DNA of 64,000 nucleotides from Cyclobacterium jeungdonense (lineage in GTDB: Bacteria > Bacteroidota > Bacteroidia > Cytophagales > Cyclobacteriaceae): contig NZ_WMCD01000002.1 of the NCBI RefSeq assembly GCF_010994275.1, positions 248,001 through 312,000 on the forward strand, written 5' to 3'. Both the position numbers and the translations under genes were made by a program. Every line of letters begins with the position of its first letter. Within the stretch, counting starts at the first letter, position 1. This document shows, one piece after another, positions 9,071 through 17,546 of the stretch. The notes under the pieces were generated by a model that saw nothing but the letters and a program-made list of their open reading frames with translations, was not told the origin of the DNA and did not search any database.

Positions 9071-10702
9071 GTGAGTATAGAGAAAAACACCAAAGCACAG
9101 ATCAGACTTCCCCTATTTCTTGCACTGGGTATTTCAGCAGGAATTTGGATAGGAGCTACCTTTGCAGAACCCAAAACAGACAGGAATGATTTAAAGTCGG
9201 CTATTTACAAGGTGCAAGAAATCATTACCTATATCAACAGAGATTACGTGGACAGTGTGGACACCAACGAGTTGGTGGAATTTGGCATAGAAAAAATGTT
9301 GGGAAAGCTGGACCCACATTCCAGCTACATTCCTGCCGAAGATGCCGCTTTAGCCAAATCCCAATTGGAAGGAGAATTTGATGGAATTGGAATCGAATTC
9401 GGTATTTTAAGAGATACCATTTACGTTGTTTCACCTCTTACGGGAGGACCATCCGAAAAAGTCGGCCTATTGCCGGGCGACCAGATCGTAAAAGTAGATG
9501 GTGAAACGGTTGCGGGCACCGGGGTTACCAACCGGGACGTTTTCGATCTATTGAGGGGTCCTAAAGGGAGTGAGGTTGTGATTGATATCAAACGGAAAAA
9601 CGAATCCGACCTGCTCGAATACAAAATTATCAGAGATAAAATCCCTCAATACAGTGTCAATGCTTCCTATATGATTGACAATGAAACCGGGTATATTAAG
9701 ATAACTCGATTTGCTGCCAATACACACGAGGAATTCCGATCGGCTTTACAGGAACTTAAAGGAGAGGGAATGGAACGCCTAATTCTGGACCTTCAGGGCA
9801 ACCCCGGAGGATACATGGGGGCAGCCATTAACATCGCCGATGAAATCTTAAGTGATAATGCAGTTATTGTATCTCAAGAGGGCAAACTCAAACGCTACAG
9901 TCAAAAAGCAAGGGCTATACGACCCGGAGCCTTTGAAGATGGTTCCGTGGTAGTACTTGTAAACGAAGGAAGTGCTTCAGCTTCAGAAATTGTTGCCGGT
10001 GCCTTACAAGACAACGACAGAGGGTTAATTGTGGGCCGAAGGACTTTTGGAAAAGGGTTAGTGCAGATGCCCATAGATTTGTCGGACGGCGCCGAGTTGA
10101 GGCTCACTATAGCCCGATACTATACCCCATCGGGCAGATCCATTCAAAAGCCCTATGGTGAAGATGAAGAAGAATATGCCATGGATTATTATAACCGCTT
10201 GGAGCATGGAGAATTTTTCAATGCTGATAGTATAGAATTTAACGATAGTTTGAAATACGAGACAGTAAAAGGAAGAACCGTGTACGGTGGTGGAGGGATC
10301 ATGCCAGATTACTTTGTCCCGCTGGACACCAGTATGACTAGTTCTTATGTAAGTAGATTATTTAGCTCTGAATCCTGGAGAGAGTTCATTCTGGATTACC
10401 TGGATACAAATAAACGAACGTTCGAGAACATGTCCTTTGAAGAATTCGACAACGATTTTAACGTGTCGGATGCCATGCTGAATTCCTTGGTGAAAACTGG
10501 AGAGAAATACGATGTTACTTACAACGAGAAAGATTTTAATAAATCGAAAGTTTATTTGAAAATACTTCTCAAAGCTCACATGGCTCGAAACATCTACGAT
10601 GATAATGCCTTTTATAAAGTTATCAATGATATCAACGAAGTTTATCAGCAAGCAATTAAATTGTTGGACAAAGCGGAAAACCTGGCATTTTTCGACGAAT
10701 AA
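9071..10702 (+). CDS. S41 family C-terminal processing peptidase
   Basis: Periplasmic tail-specific protease with a GTG start. The 543-residue protein has a membrane anchor (about residues 12-31), a PDZ domain (near residues 95-180, with the GEFDGIGIEFG entry and LPGDQIVKVDG), and the S41 core. The serine nucleophile lies in EGSASASEI (residues 299-307) and the catalytic lysine in RRTFGKGLVQMP. A roughly 170-residue tail follows the core, usual for Bacteroidota CtpA homologues. The preceding 176 bp are AT-rich without a clear promoter; a strong terminator follows. Confidence 0.93.
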   Translation: MSIEKNTKAQIRLPLFLALGISAGIWIGATFAEPKTDRNDLKSAIYKVQEIITYINRDYVDSVDTNELVEFGIEKMLGKLDPHSSYIPAEDAALAKSQLEGEFDGIGIEFGILRDTIYVVSPLTGGPSEKVGLLPGDQIVKVDGETVAGTGVTNRDVFDLLRGPKGSEVVIDIKRKNESDLLEYKIIRDKIPQYSVNASYMIDNETGYIKITRFAANTHEEFRSALQELKGEGMERLILDLQGNPGGYMGAAINIADEILSDNAVIVSQEGKLKRYSQKARAIRPGAFEDGSVVVLVNEGSASASEIVAGALQDNDRGLIVGRRTFGKGLVQMPIDLSDGAELRLTIARYYTPSGRSIQKPYGEDEEEYAMDYYNRLEHGEFFNADSIEFNDSLKYETVKGRTVYGGGGIMPDYFVPLDTSMTSSYVSRLFSSESWREFILDYLDTNKRTFENMSFEEFDNDFNVSDAMLNSLVKTGEKYDVTYNEKDFNKSKVYLKILLKAHMARNIYDDNAFYKVINDINEVYQQAIKLLDKAENLAFFDE

Positions 10703-10720
10703 TCTAGGATAACATTTAAA

Positions 10721-10752
10721 AAAAGCCAGGAATTGCCCTCCTGGCTTTTTTT
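10721..10752 (+). terminator. Rho-independent terminator after the S41 peptidase
   Basis: AAAAGCCAGG pairs with CCTGGCTTTT across a 9-nt loop and runs into seven T residues, 18 bp after the stop. Confidence 0.85.
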
Positions 10753-10801
10753 ATTTCTTAGATTTGGTGTTGTACATTAATTTGAACAACACCCAAAAGC
10801 C

Positions 10802-11254
10802 ATGAATCAGAAAAGCAGTATTGCTTCGGTAATCATTTTATTAATTTTCATTTCTATGAACGCATACAGTCAAACCAAAATCAATCATTTTGCCGTGTAT
10901 GCCAAAGACCTCAAAGAAAGTAGCAAATTTTACGAAGAGGTTGTGGGCTTGACTACTATTGAGGAGCCTTTTAAAGACGGACTTCATGCCTGGTATGACA
11001 TAGGGTATGGGCTCTCCATGCACCTCATTGAACGGGAAAAGCCTTGGAAGGAACCGGTAATAGACAAAACAAATCATCTTTGCTTTAGTGTGGAAGACCT
11101 GGAAAGTTTTATTGAAAAACTTGGCCGGCACAACATCCCCTTTGAAGATGCCGTAGACAACAAGGGCAAAATTAACATTCGTCCGGATGGAGTTCGGCAA
11201 ATCTACATTCAAGACCCGAATGGATATTGGATTGAAATCAACGATGAATACTAA
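10802..11254 (+). CDS. Exported VOC (glyoxalase/bleomycin-resistance) family protein
   Basis: 150 residues. A signal peptide (about residues 1-24, ending MNAYSQ) precedes one VOC module: KINHFAVYAKDLKESSKFYEEVVGL at its start, THLCFSV-like NHLCFSVEDLE in the middle and YIQDPNGYWIEIND at the end. His28, His72-type and the late Glu are the expected metal ligands of a glyoxalase-type site. Most VOC enzymes are cytoplasmic, so the leader is notable. The substrate is unknown. Flanked by its own terminators, it appears monocistronic. Confidence 0.82.
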   Translation: MNQKSSIASVIILLIFISMNAYSQTKINHFAVYAKDLKESSKFYEEVVGLTTIEEPFKDGLHAWYDIGYGLSMHLIEREKPWKEPVIDKTNHLCFSVEDLESFIEKLGRHNIPFEDAVDNKGKINIRPDGVRQIYIQDPNGYWIEINDEY

Positions 11255-11266
11255 TCAAATCTCAAT

Positions 11267-11303
11267 AAAAAAGGCTGAACCAAACAATGGTTCAGCCTTT
11301 TTT
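11267..11303. terminator. Bidirectional terminator between the VOC gene and the M1 peptidase gene
   Basis: AAAAAAGGCTGAACC and GGTTCAGCCTTTTTT form a perfect 15-bp stem with a 7-nt loop. The A-run and T-run make it able to end transcription on both strands of this convergent pair. Confidence 0.9.
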
Positions 11304-11317
11304 ATTTGTTGGGAAAA

Positions 11318-13270
11318 CTATTCATAAATAGCCGCTGGCCAGGAATCATTGGCAATATTTACATCTGGAAGCAATTTATCCGGATCAATCTCTACTTTCG
11401 TTACATTTTTCTCCGATCGGTGCTGGTAATTCCATCGATCTCCTCGCTGCCAAATTTCGACAGGGAGCATGACGGTCTCTTTGGACCCATCTTCGTACGT
11501 TAAGCCTAGTTTTACAGGCATGGGTACTTCTCCTTTGTTTGAAAGGATAATCACCTGGTCGTTTCCGTAGGACACCACACTTTCGATGGCCAAATCAATA
11601 TTGCCGGTGCCGTAAAACCAGGATTTCCAAAACCAGGATAAATTTTCACCTGCCACGTTTTCCATGATGTTAAAAAAATCACTGGGTTGTGGGTGCTTGT
11701 AGGCCCAGGCTTCAATATAAGCCTTAAAAGCGTTATCAAACCGCTCCGGTCCTAAAACGTACTCCCGAAGCATGAGCAACCCCATGGCGGGTTTCATATA
11801 AGCAATCATGCCTAAATTAGAAGTATTGGCCACATCGGGATAGGTGTCGATGCCTTCTCTCTCTGGATTGGTAAGCCAATTTACATAACGACGGGTCTGT
11901 TCCAAATTGGATCCATATTCTCCATCATTAAAAGCTTCTGAACTGTAATGATTGATAAAGGTATTGAACCCTTCGTCCATCCAAGCATACCTTCTTTCGT
12001 TCGTACCTACAATCATGGGGAACCAGTTGTGCCCAAATTCATGATCTGTCACTCCCCAAAGAGATCCCTCTGTACTTTTATAACTGCAAAAGTTCAAGCC
12101 CGGATACTCCATCCCATTGATATCGGCAGCCACGTTTACGGCTACCGGATAAGGGTATTCGTACCATTTTTGAGAATAATGCTCTATGGATGCCTTGCTG
12201 TATTCAGTAGACCTTCCCCAGGCCTCCTGGCCATCACTTTCTTTAGGATAAGCGCTTTGTGCCATGGCCTTTTTCCCACTCGGTAAGCGAATCATGGACG
12301 CGTCCCAGATAAAGGCTTTGGATGAAGCGAATGCCACATCCCTGGCATTCTCAATCTTAAAATGCCAGGTACTCGTTCCTTCTTGCTTAGGACGGGTAAT
12401 TTCTGGTTGAGTTATCTCTTCGGGCCGAACCAAATAAACCGTTGTATCGCTATTGCCTGCTGCTTCCATTCGCTCCTGCAATTCATTGCTAAGCACCTCC
12501 TTTGGATTTTGAAGTGCTCCGGAACCTACCACAATGTGGTCGTAGGGGACCGTCACTTTGTACTCAAAATCACCATATCCAAGGTAAAACTCTCCAGCCC
12601 CGAGATACGGCTCAATATTCCATCCTACCACATCGTCAAACACGGCCACTCGCGGATACCACTGTGCCAAGGCATAAATGGTGCCGTCTTCCACTGCCAG
12701 TCGGCCCATCCGGTCCATTCCCTTCTCAGGTATTTTAAACTCAAAATTCATGGAAACGCTGGCTTTTCCTCCATTGGCTGAAATAGGCTCATCGAAAAAA
12801 ACCTGCATGCGAGTATCATTAATCAGATATCGTGAAGAAGGGTTGCTTCCCCTTTTGTCCAATTGAGCAGATACATTGCTAATAGCATATCCCCCATCCA
12901 TATCTCCTGAATAGCGATTTCCTTGAATAGGTGTAGTTAGGGAGCCTCTTGAATCTGCTTTAAACCGATTCTGCTCCAAATGCAACCAGATGAAAGGCAG
13001 GGAATGCGGGCTATTATTGGTATAGGAAATGACTACCCTCCCCGCCAGAACGTGTTCCGTTTCATCCAGGCTAACTTCAAGCAGGTAATCCGCCCCGTTC
13101 TGCCAGTACTCAGGTCCCGGCACACCTGATGCCGAGCGGTAGGCAGAGCCTCGTTTGTACATAAAGTCATTGAAATCTTCCTGGTTATTTTCGGTCTCCT
13201 GAGCCGACAACAAATTGGCGGAAAACAGGATTATCACAACCAGCCATTTACCGAAGTGCGTATTCGTCAT
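11318..13270 (-). CDS. M1 family zinc metallopeptidase, exported
   Basis: Aminopeptidase-type enzyme, 650 residues from the chosen ATG at 13270. The frame is open to 13324, but the shorter start puts a good signal peptide (WLVVIILFSANLLSAQE) at the N-terminus. The zinc site is DHEFGHNWF followed about 19 residues later by the third ligand in WMDEGFNTF (HExxH-x18-E). An N-terminal beta domain (residues about 50-230) precedes the thermolysin-like core, with a short C-terminal beta region after it. Expected to trim peptides in the periplasm or at the surface. Convergent with the VOC gene. Confidence 0.9.
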   Translation of the reverse strand: MTNTHFGKWLVVIILFSANLLSAQETENNQEDFNDFMYKRGSAYRSASGVPGPEYWQNGADYLLEVSLDETEHVLAGRVVISYTNNSPHSLPFIWLHLEQNRFKADSRGSLTTPIQGNRYSGDMDGGYAISNVSAQLDKRGSNPSSRYLINDTRMQVFFDEPISANGGKASVSMNFEFKIPEKGMDRMGRLAVEDGTIYALAQWYPRVAVFDDVVGWNIEPYLGAGEFYLGYGDFEYKVTVPYDHIVVGSGALQNPKEVLSNELQERMEAAGNSDTTVYLVRPEEITQPEITRPKQEGTSTWHFKIENARDVAFASSKAFIWDASMIRLPSGKKAMAQSAYPKESDGQEAWGRSTEYSKASIEHYSQKWYEYPYPVAVNVAADINGMEYPGLNFCSYKSTEGSLWGVTDHEFGHNWFPMIVGTNERRYAWMDEGFNTFINHYSSEAFNDGEYGSNLEQTRRYVNWLTNPEREGIDTYPDVANTSNLGMIAYMKPAMGLLMLREYVLGPERFDNAFKAYIEAWAYKHPQPSDFFNIMENVAGENLSWFWKSWFYGTGNIDLAIESVVSYGNDQVIILSNKGEVPMPVKLGLTYEDGSKETVMLPVEIWQRGDRWNYQHRSEKNVTKVEIDPDKLLPDVNIANDSWPAAIYE

Positions 13271-13467
13271 AATTTTTCTTTTTGCTAATTTAATAGATTT
13301 ACGCAGAAAAAGAGAAAGATCCAACGCAAGAAATATCCATCGGAAACGAAGTGGTTTTCCCTCAATTTGTGTATTAAAAAAACCTTATTCGATATATTAT
13401 TCTATTTTTCACTATCCTACTACCTCAATATTTTACTCGGATTAAAACTTCTTCTTTTTCTGATTTG

Positions 13468-13475
13468 TATTTTTG
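13468..13475 (+). promoter_or_regulatory. Candidate -7 box for the TonB receptor gene
   Basis: TATTTTTG matches TAnnTTTG and lies 43 bp before the chosen ATG at 13519. It falls inside the longer open frame from 13465, which supports the later start. No clear -33 TTTG is seen. Confidence 0.45.
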
Positions 13476-13518
13476 CTTTTTAGGAAAGTACTTTGGCCCA
13501 CCTAACCTGAATCTACCA

Positions 13519-15351
13519 ATGAAATATTTTCTCCTGATGTTCGTCTTTGCTGGAACGTTCATGCCGCTACTGGGGCAAGAAGACAGTGTTTCCCACACTC
13601 TGGATGAAGTCATTATTAAAGAAAACCGAATGGAAATTCCCTTTTCCAAAAGTTCACGAAACATCCATATTATCCACAGAAAGGCCATCGAAACCACTCC
13701 CGCAAGGAGCCTTCAAGAAATCCTTTCTTTCACTCCAGGCGTTGACGTCCGGCAAAGAGGAGTAAGTGGTGTGCAAGCAGATATCGGCATTCGTGGCGGG
13801 TCCTTTGAACAAACCCTGATGATGGTCAATGGGATCAAACTTTCCGATCCCCAGACCGGTCACCACATGGTCAATATTCCTGTTCCGCTAGCAGGAATTC
13901 AGCGTGTCGACGTACTCAAAGGTCCCGCTTCAAGAATTTATGGACAAAACGCGTATGCCGGAGCTATCAATATCATCACCGAACTACCCGAGAAGTTTAA
14001 TCTCCATGGCAGTGTTTATGGTGGAGATTTTGGTATGCGGGGCGGAACCATTCAACTCGGTCTACCGCTGGGGAAATACAAACAAAGTCTGGCAATCTCC
14101 CATGATGGAAGTGAGGGTCATTGGTACAATTCCGATTACCGGATTACCAACCTTTTTTATGAAGGAGGATTTTCACTAACTCCTTACCAGGAAATAAAAA
14201 CCATGATTGCCTATGCCACCAGAGATTTTGGTGCAAATGGATTTTATACCAGTTCTTTCCCCGACCAATGGGAAAGCATTCAAACTACCCTGGCTTCCCT
14301 AAGCCATACTTTTGAAAACGACAAAACCTACGTTCAAACACGTACCTACTGGAGAAAAAATCAGGATGAATTCAGGTTGCGTAGGTACGAACCTGATTTT
14401 TTTAAAAACCAACATACCACGGACGTGGTCGCCCTTGAAATAAACGCACGGAGGGAGCTCGCGGTGGGTACCCTTGGTTTGGGACTAGAAGGCAGAAAGG
14501 AAAGTATTGATAGCAATAATCTGGGCGAAAGGGACAGAACCCTAATGGGTGCTTTCCTTGAACATCGCCTTGAATTTGCGGAGAAGGGAGACATCCGAGC
14601 CGGGATCTATTCCAATTACTACTCTGAATATGGCTGGAAACATTTCCCGGGTGCAGAAGTGGGATACCAACTCCAACCATGGATTAGGGCTTACGCCAAT
14701 TTTGGTAGCAGTTTTCGGATCCCCACTTATACAGATCTGTATTACCAAGGCCCCACCAACATCGGTAACGATAAGTTGGAGCCCGAAAAAGCCATGAATT
14801 ACGAAGGGGGCCTTAAACTATTTAAAAAAGGAATTCAGGCTGAACTGGTTTATTTTAATCGGCATACCAAAAACCTGATAGAATGGGCCAGACCAGACGC
14901 TGACGCACCCTGGCAACCCCAAAATTTTAATGAGGTCGTCTTTCAAGGATTGGAAGCGGGCCTCCATTATTCTTTCGGGGATCAGGACAGAACTATTAAA
15001 ATGGATGAAATCTCAATCAGTTACAATTACATAGATGCCAACCTGGTGGAACGTGAGGGTCAGGAAACGCAATACTCCCTAAATGCACTAAATCATCAGC
15101 TAATAGGCAGTCTTCAGGCTTCCTTTAAAGAAAGCCTGGAATTAACAGTGAAAAGCCGCTACATAGAACGAATGAAACTGGACCCCTATTTTCTTTTAGA
15201 CATCAGGCTAGATTACAATCGCCTGAAAAAGGTGGGTTTCTTTGCAGAAATATCAAATCTAAGCAACACCGACTATATAGAAGCAGGTACCGTTCAAATG
15301 CCTGGAAGATGGGCCAGAGGAGGCCTTTCTGTTAATCTAAGTAAAAAATAA
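13519..15351 (+). CDS. TonB-dependent outer-membrane receptor
   Basis: 610 residues from the ATG at 13519, with signal peptide (FLLMFVFAGTFMPLLGQ) and a TonB-box-like HTLDEVIIKE. The plug domain follows (residues about 35-150; SLQEILSFTPGVDVRQRG, DIGIRGGSFEQTLMMVNG, DVLKGPASRIYGQNAYAGAINI), then a 22-strand-type barrel. There is no N-terminal carboxypeptidase-D-like domain, so it resembles BtuB/siderophore or small-ligand receptors rather than SusC. No partner lipoprotein gene is adjacent, and the ligand is not predictable from sequence alone. Confidence 0.9.
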   Translation: MKYFLLMFVFAGTFMPLLGQEDSVSHTLDEVIIKENRMEIPFSKSSRNIHIIHRKAIETTPARSLQEILSFTPGVDVRQRGVSGVQADIGIRGGSFEQTLMMVNGIKLSDPQTGHHMVNIPVPLAGIQRVDVLKGPASRIYGQNAYAGAINIITELPEKFNLHGSVYGGDFGMRGGTIQLGLPLGKYKQSLAISHDGSEGHWYNSDYRITNLFYEGGFSLTPYQEIKTMIAYATRDFGANGFYTSSFPDQWESIQTTLASLSHTFENDKTYVQTRTYWRKNQDEFRLRRYEPDFFKNQHTTDVVALEINARRELAVGTLGLGLEGRKESIDSNNLGERDRTLMGAFLEHRLEFAEKGDIRAGIYSNYYSEYGWKHFPGAEVGYQLQPWIRAYANFGSSFRIPTYTDLYYQGPTNIGNDKLEPEKAMNYEGGLKLFKKGIQAELVYFNRHTKNLIEWARPDADAPWQPQNFNEVVFQGLEAGLHYSFGDQDRTIKMDEISISYNYIDANLVEREGQETQYSLNALNHQLIGSLQASFKESLELTVKSRYIERMKLDPYFLLDIRLDYNRLKKVGFFAEISNLSNTDYIEAGTVQMPGRWARGGLSVNLSKK

Positions 15352-15476
15352 AAAGACAATACAAAAAAAGGCTTCAAAGTTTTGCATCAGAAAAATTTAA
15401 ACATACATTTGCATTCCAATCTGGTTTAGACGAAACCAAATCAAACGTTTTAGATTTATTTTGACGACGATATATT

Positions 15477-15553
15477 GGGAGTTTAGCTTAGTTGGTTCAG
15501 CACATTCCGATGACCATCGGAAGGGTTGGGGGGTTCGAATCCCGGAAAAACCA
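15477..15553 (+). pseudogene. Decayed tRNA-like copy beside tRNA-Val
   Basis: This stretch begins GGGAGTTTAGCT, as does the intact tRNA-Val 96 bp downstream, and keeps the D-loop GTTGGTTCAG and the T-loop GGTTCGAATCCC. The D-stem has slipped, the anticodon arm is a new palindrome (TTCCGATG/CATCGGAA), two T-stem pairs are lost, and the 3' strand AAAAACC pairs at only four of seven acceptor positions. It looks like a tandem duplicate that has decayed; function as a tRNA is unlikely. Confidence 0.6.
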
Positions 15554-15572
15554 ATTGACTTATTGATATTTT

Positions 15573-15647
15573 GGGAGTTTAGCTCAGTTGGTTCAGAGCA
15601 TCTGCCTTACAAGCAGAGGGTCGGGGGTTCGAATCCCTCAACTCCCA
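15573..15647 (+). tRNA. tRNA-Val (anticodon TAC)
   Basis: 75-nt cloverleaf. GGGAGTT pairs with AACTCCC in the acceptor stem, GCTC/GAGC form the D-stem, and TCTGC/GCAGA flank the loop CTTACAA with anticodon TAC at 15608-15610. The T-arm has GGTTCGAATCC. CCA is not encoded (CCCACAT follows). A terminator follows 4 bp later. Confidence 0.96.
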
Positions 15648-15651
15648 CATT

Positions 15652-15677
15652 AAGCCTCCTTTCTGAGGCTTTTTTTT
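15652..15677 (+). terminator. Rho-independent terminator after tRNA-Val
   Basis: AAGCCTC and GAGGCTT form a 7-bp stem with a 6-nt loop and a run of T residues to 15677. Confidence 0.8.
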
Positions 15678-15715
15678 GTTATGCTTCGTTACTTTTTATC
15701 CGGTTTCCTGAAAGT

Positions 15716-15751
15716 AAAAAAAAAAAGGCTGTTCGAATTACAGAACAGCCT
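15716..15751 (-). terminator. Rho-independent terminator of the HtrA gene
   Basis: AGGCTGTTC (15726-15734) pairs with GAACAGCCT (15743-15751). The adjacent A-run at 15716-15726 becomes the T-tract on the minus strand, 24 bp past the HtrA stop. Confidence 0.82.
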
Positions 15752-15775
15752 CTTTAATGTTTATTGCTTCAATAA

Positions 15776-17257
15776 TTATAAGTCCAGCTCGTAGTAGGAC
15801 CTTTGACCATTGGGATAAACTCCCAGTATGGTTACTTCTTCGCCTTTATAGTTTTTGAGTGCTTCTAACACATCTGCTCCACTCAGGATTTTGGTTCTGC
15901 CAATTTTGGTAATGATAAATCCTTCATTAACACCCGCTTCTCGCCAGGCTTCATTATCAATTACCGAAATGGATGCTCCGCCTTCCAGTTCAAGCCTTTC
16001 TTTAATGGTCGCATTCAAATCCTCAAAAATCACTCCTTCAAACGAGGTCGTTTTTGGTAATTCTTTAATGACGACTTTCGTATCACCAGAAATATTTTTC
16101 AAGGTAGCCTTGGTTGTCATTTCCTCTCCATCTCTCAAGAAGGTTACTTCCACCTGATCTCCTGGACGTTTTCTGGCAACCCTTTCCTGCAGAGCGGAAG
16201 TAGTGTACGTATCAAAACCATCTACACCGATAATGATATCGCCTTTTTGCAACCCGGCTTCTTCTCCCCCGCTGCCTTCGTTGACCTCTCTTATATAAAC
16301 TCCTCTATTCACAGATACCTCTTCTCCGATGAATTCCTCCAAATCGGCATTAACATCCATAATGATTACTCCCAACAAGCCTCTTTGGACCGTTCCAAAC
16401 TCAAGCAAGTCATCCATCACTTTTTTGGCAATCGCGCTAGGAACTGCAAAGGAATAACCGCTAAAACCTCCCGTTCTGGAAGCTATGGCCGTATTGATAC
16501 CGATGATTTCTCCATTCAAATTCACCAACGGTCCTCCGGAATTTCCCGGATTCACAGCTGCATCAGTTTGAATAAATGATTCTACCTGGAGGCCACTCTC
16601 GTCCCGCAGAATACCAATATTTCTGGATTTAGCACTGACAATCCCGGCAGTAACTGTGGAGTTCAGCTCGTAAGGATTCCCTACTGCCAATACCCACTGG
16701 CCTATTTTAGCCTGATCCGAATCACCAAATGGAATAAATGGTAAATTATTTGCTTCTATTTTTAGCAATGCCAAATCAGTCGTTGGATCCGTCCCAACCA
16801 CTCTTGCTGTAAAACGCCTGTTGTCTTCCAGGGTAACCTCTACCTTGGATGCATTTTCTATCACGTGATTGTTGGTCACGATGTATCCATCCTCAGAAAT
16901 GATGGCTCCGGATCCGGAACTCCTTCCCTGTCTTGGCGGAGCTTCCCCTCTCGGAGACCGAAATCCGAAGAATTCTTCCATTGGATCCACGCCACTTTCT
17001 CTACTACCCATGGTAACCGTACTTCTTACGTGCACCACGGCCGGAGTTACCTGCTCTGCAGAAGCCACAAAGTTGATTCCTTCTGGAATCACAAATCGGT
17101 CATCTGCCAACCAATTAACGAAACTTGTGTCTTGTTTTTCTGTAAAATTGGTGGATGAGTCCTGGTTGTTTTGTAACAAACTGACACCCAATATGGCTAC
17201 TAAACCACCAATAAGGGAAGCCAGGATCATTCCCAGGAAAAATTGTTTTCTATTCAT
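15776..17257 (-). CDS. DegP/HtrA-type periplasmic serine protease
   Basis: 493 residues: an N-terminal membrane anchor or signal (residues 7-28), then a trypsin-like domain with His131 (TNNHVIEN), Asp161 (PTTDLALLK) and Ser240 (NPGNSGGPL). A PDZ domain follows (residues about 285-380, EAGLQKGDIIIGVDG) and a second, more divergent PDZ-like domain at the end (GVNEGFIITKIGRTKILSG). Such proteases remove or refold damaged envelope proteins. It is monocistronic with its own terminator. The 289 bp upstream show no convincing promoter box. Confidence 0.94.
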   Translation of the reverse strand: MNRKQFFLGMILASLIGGLVAILGVSLLQNNQDSSTNFTEKQDTSFVNWLADDRFVIPEGINFVASAEQVTPAVVHVRSTVTMGSRESGVDPMEEFFGFRSPRGEAPPRQGRSSGSGAIISEDGYIVTNNHVIENASKVEVTLEDNRRFTARVVGTDPTTDLALLKIEANNLPFIPFGDSDQAKIGQWVLAVGNPYELNSTVTAGIVSAKSRNIGILRDESGLQVESFIQTDAAVNPGNSGGPLVNLNGEIIGINTAIASRTGGFSGYSFAVPSAIAKKVMDDLLEFGTVQRGLLGVIIMDVNADLEEFIGEEVSVNRGVYIREVNEGSGGEEAGLQKGDIIIGVDGFDTYTTSALQERVARKRPGDQVEVTFLRDGEEMTTKATLKNISGDTKVVIKELPKTTSFEGVIFEDLNATIKERLELEGGASISVIDNEAWREAGVNEGFIITKIGRTKILSGADVLEALKNYKGEEVTILGVYPNGQRSYYELDL

Positions 17258-17546
17258 TGTATACCTTTCTTTTAGATTACATCAATTATACACGACTTTT
17301 TTTGCAATTAGTTGCTGCCAAAACAATGCCACTACACTAAAATCAAATGATTTTAACAGCAATTAACATACATTCTTCTCTTAATGGTTCGAAACCAATA
17401 AAATGACAACTACTCAAGTCGATAAAACCCTTAGCGCTTCTTCTAAACAAAAATCTTGTTGAATTAAATCACCTGATCCGATATTTTTCTATTAATTTTA
17501 ATTAAAATATGTCGGTTTTCCTTTTGCTCTACTTTCAATTCAACTT

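Noticed and set aside
13465-13518. TTG start giving a 628-residue TonB receptor
   Set aside because: It lies on top of the TATTTTTG promoter box and precedes the signal peptide with unrelated residues.
15461-15757. 98-residue open frame across the tRNA region
   Set aside because: It reads through the tRNA-Val gene and its terminator, so it is not a protein gene.
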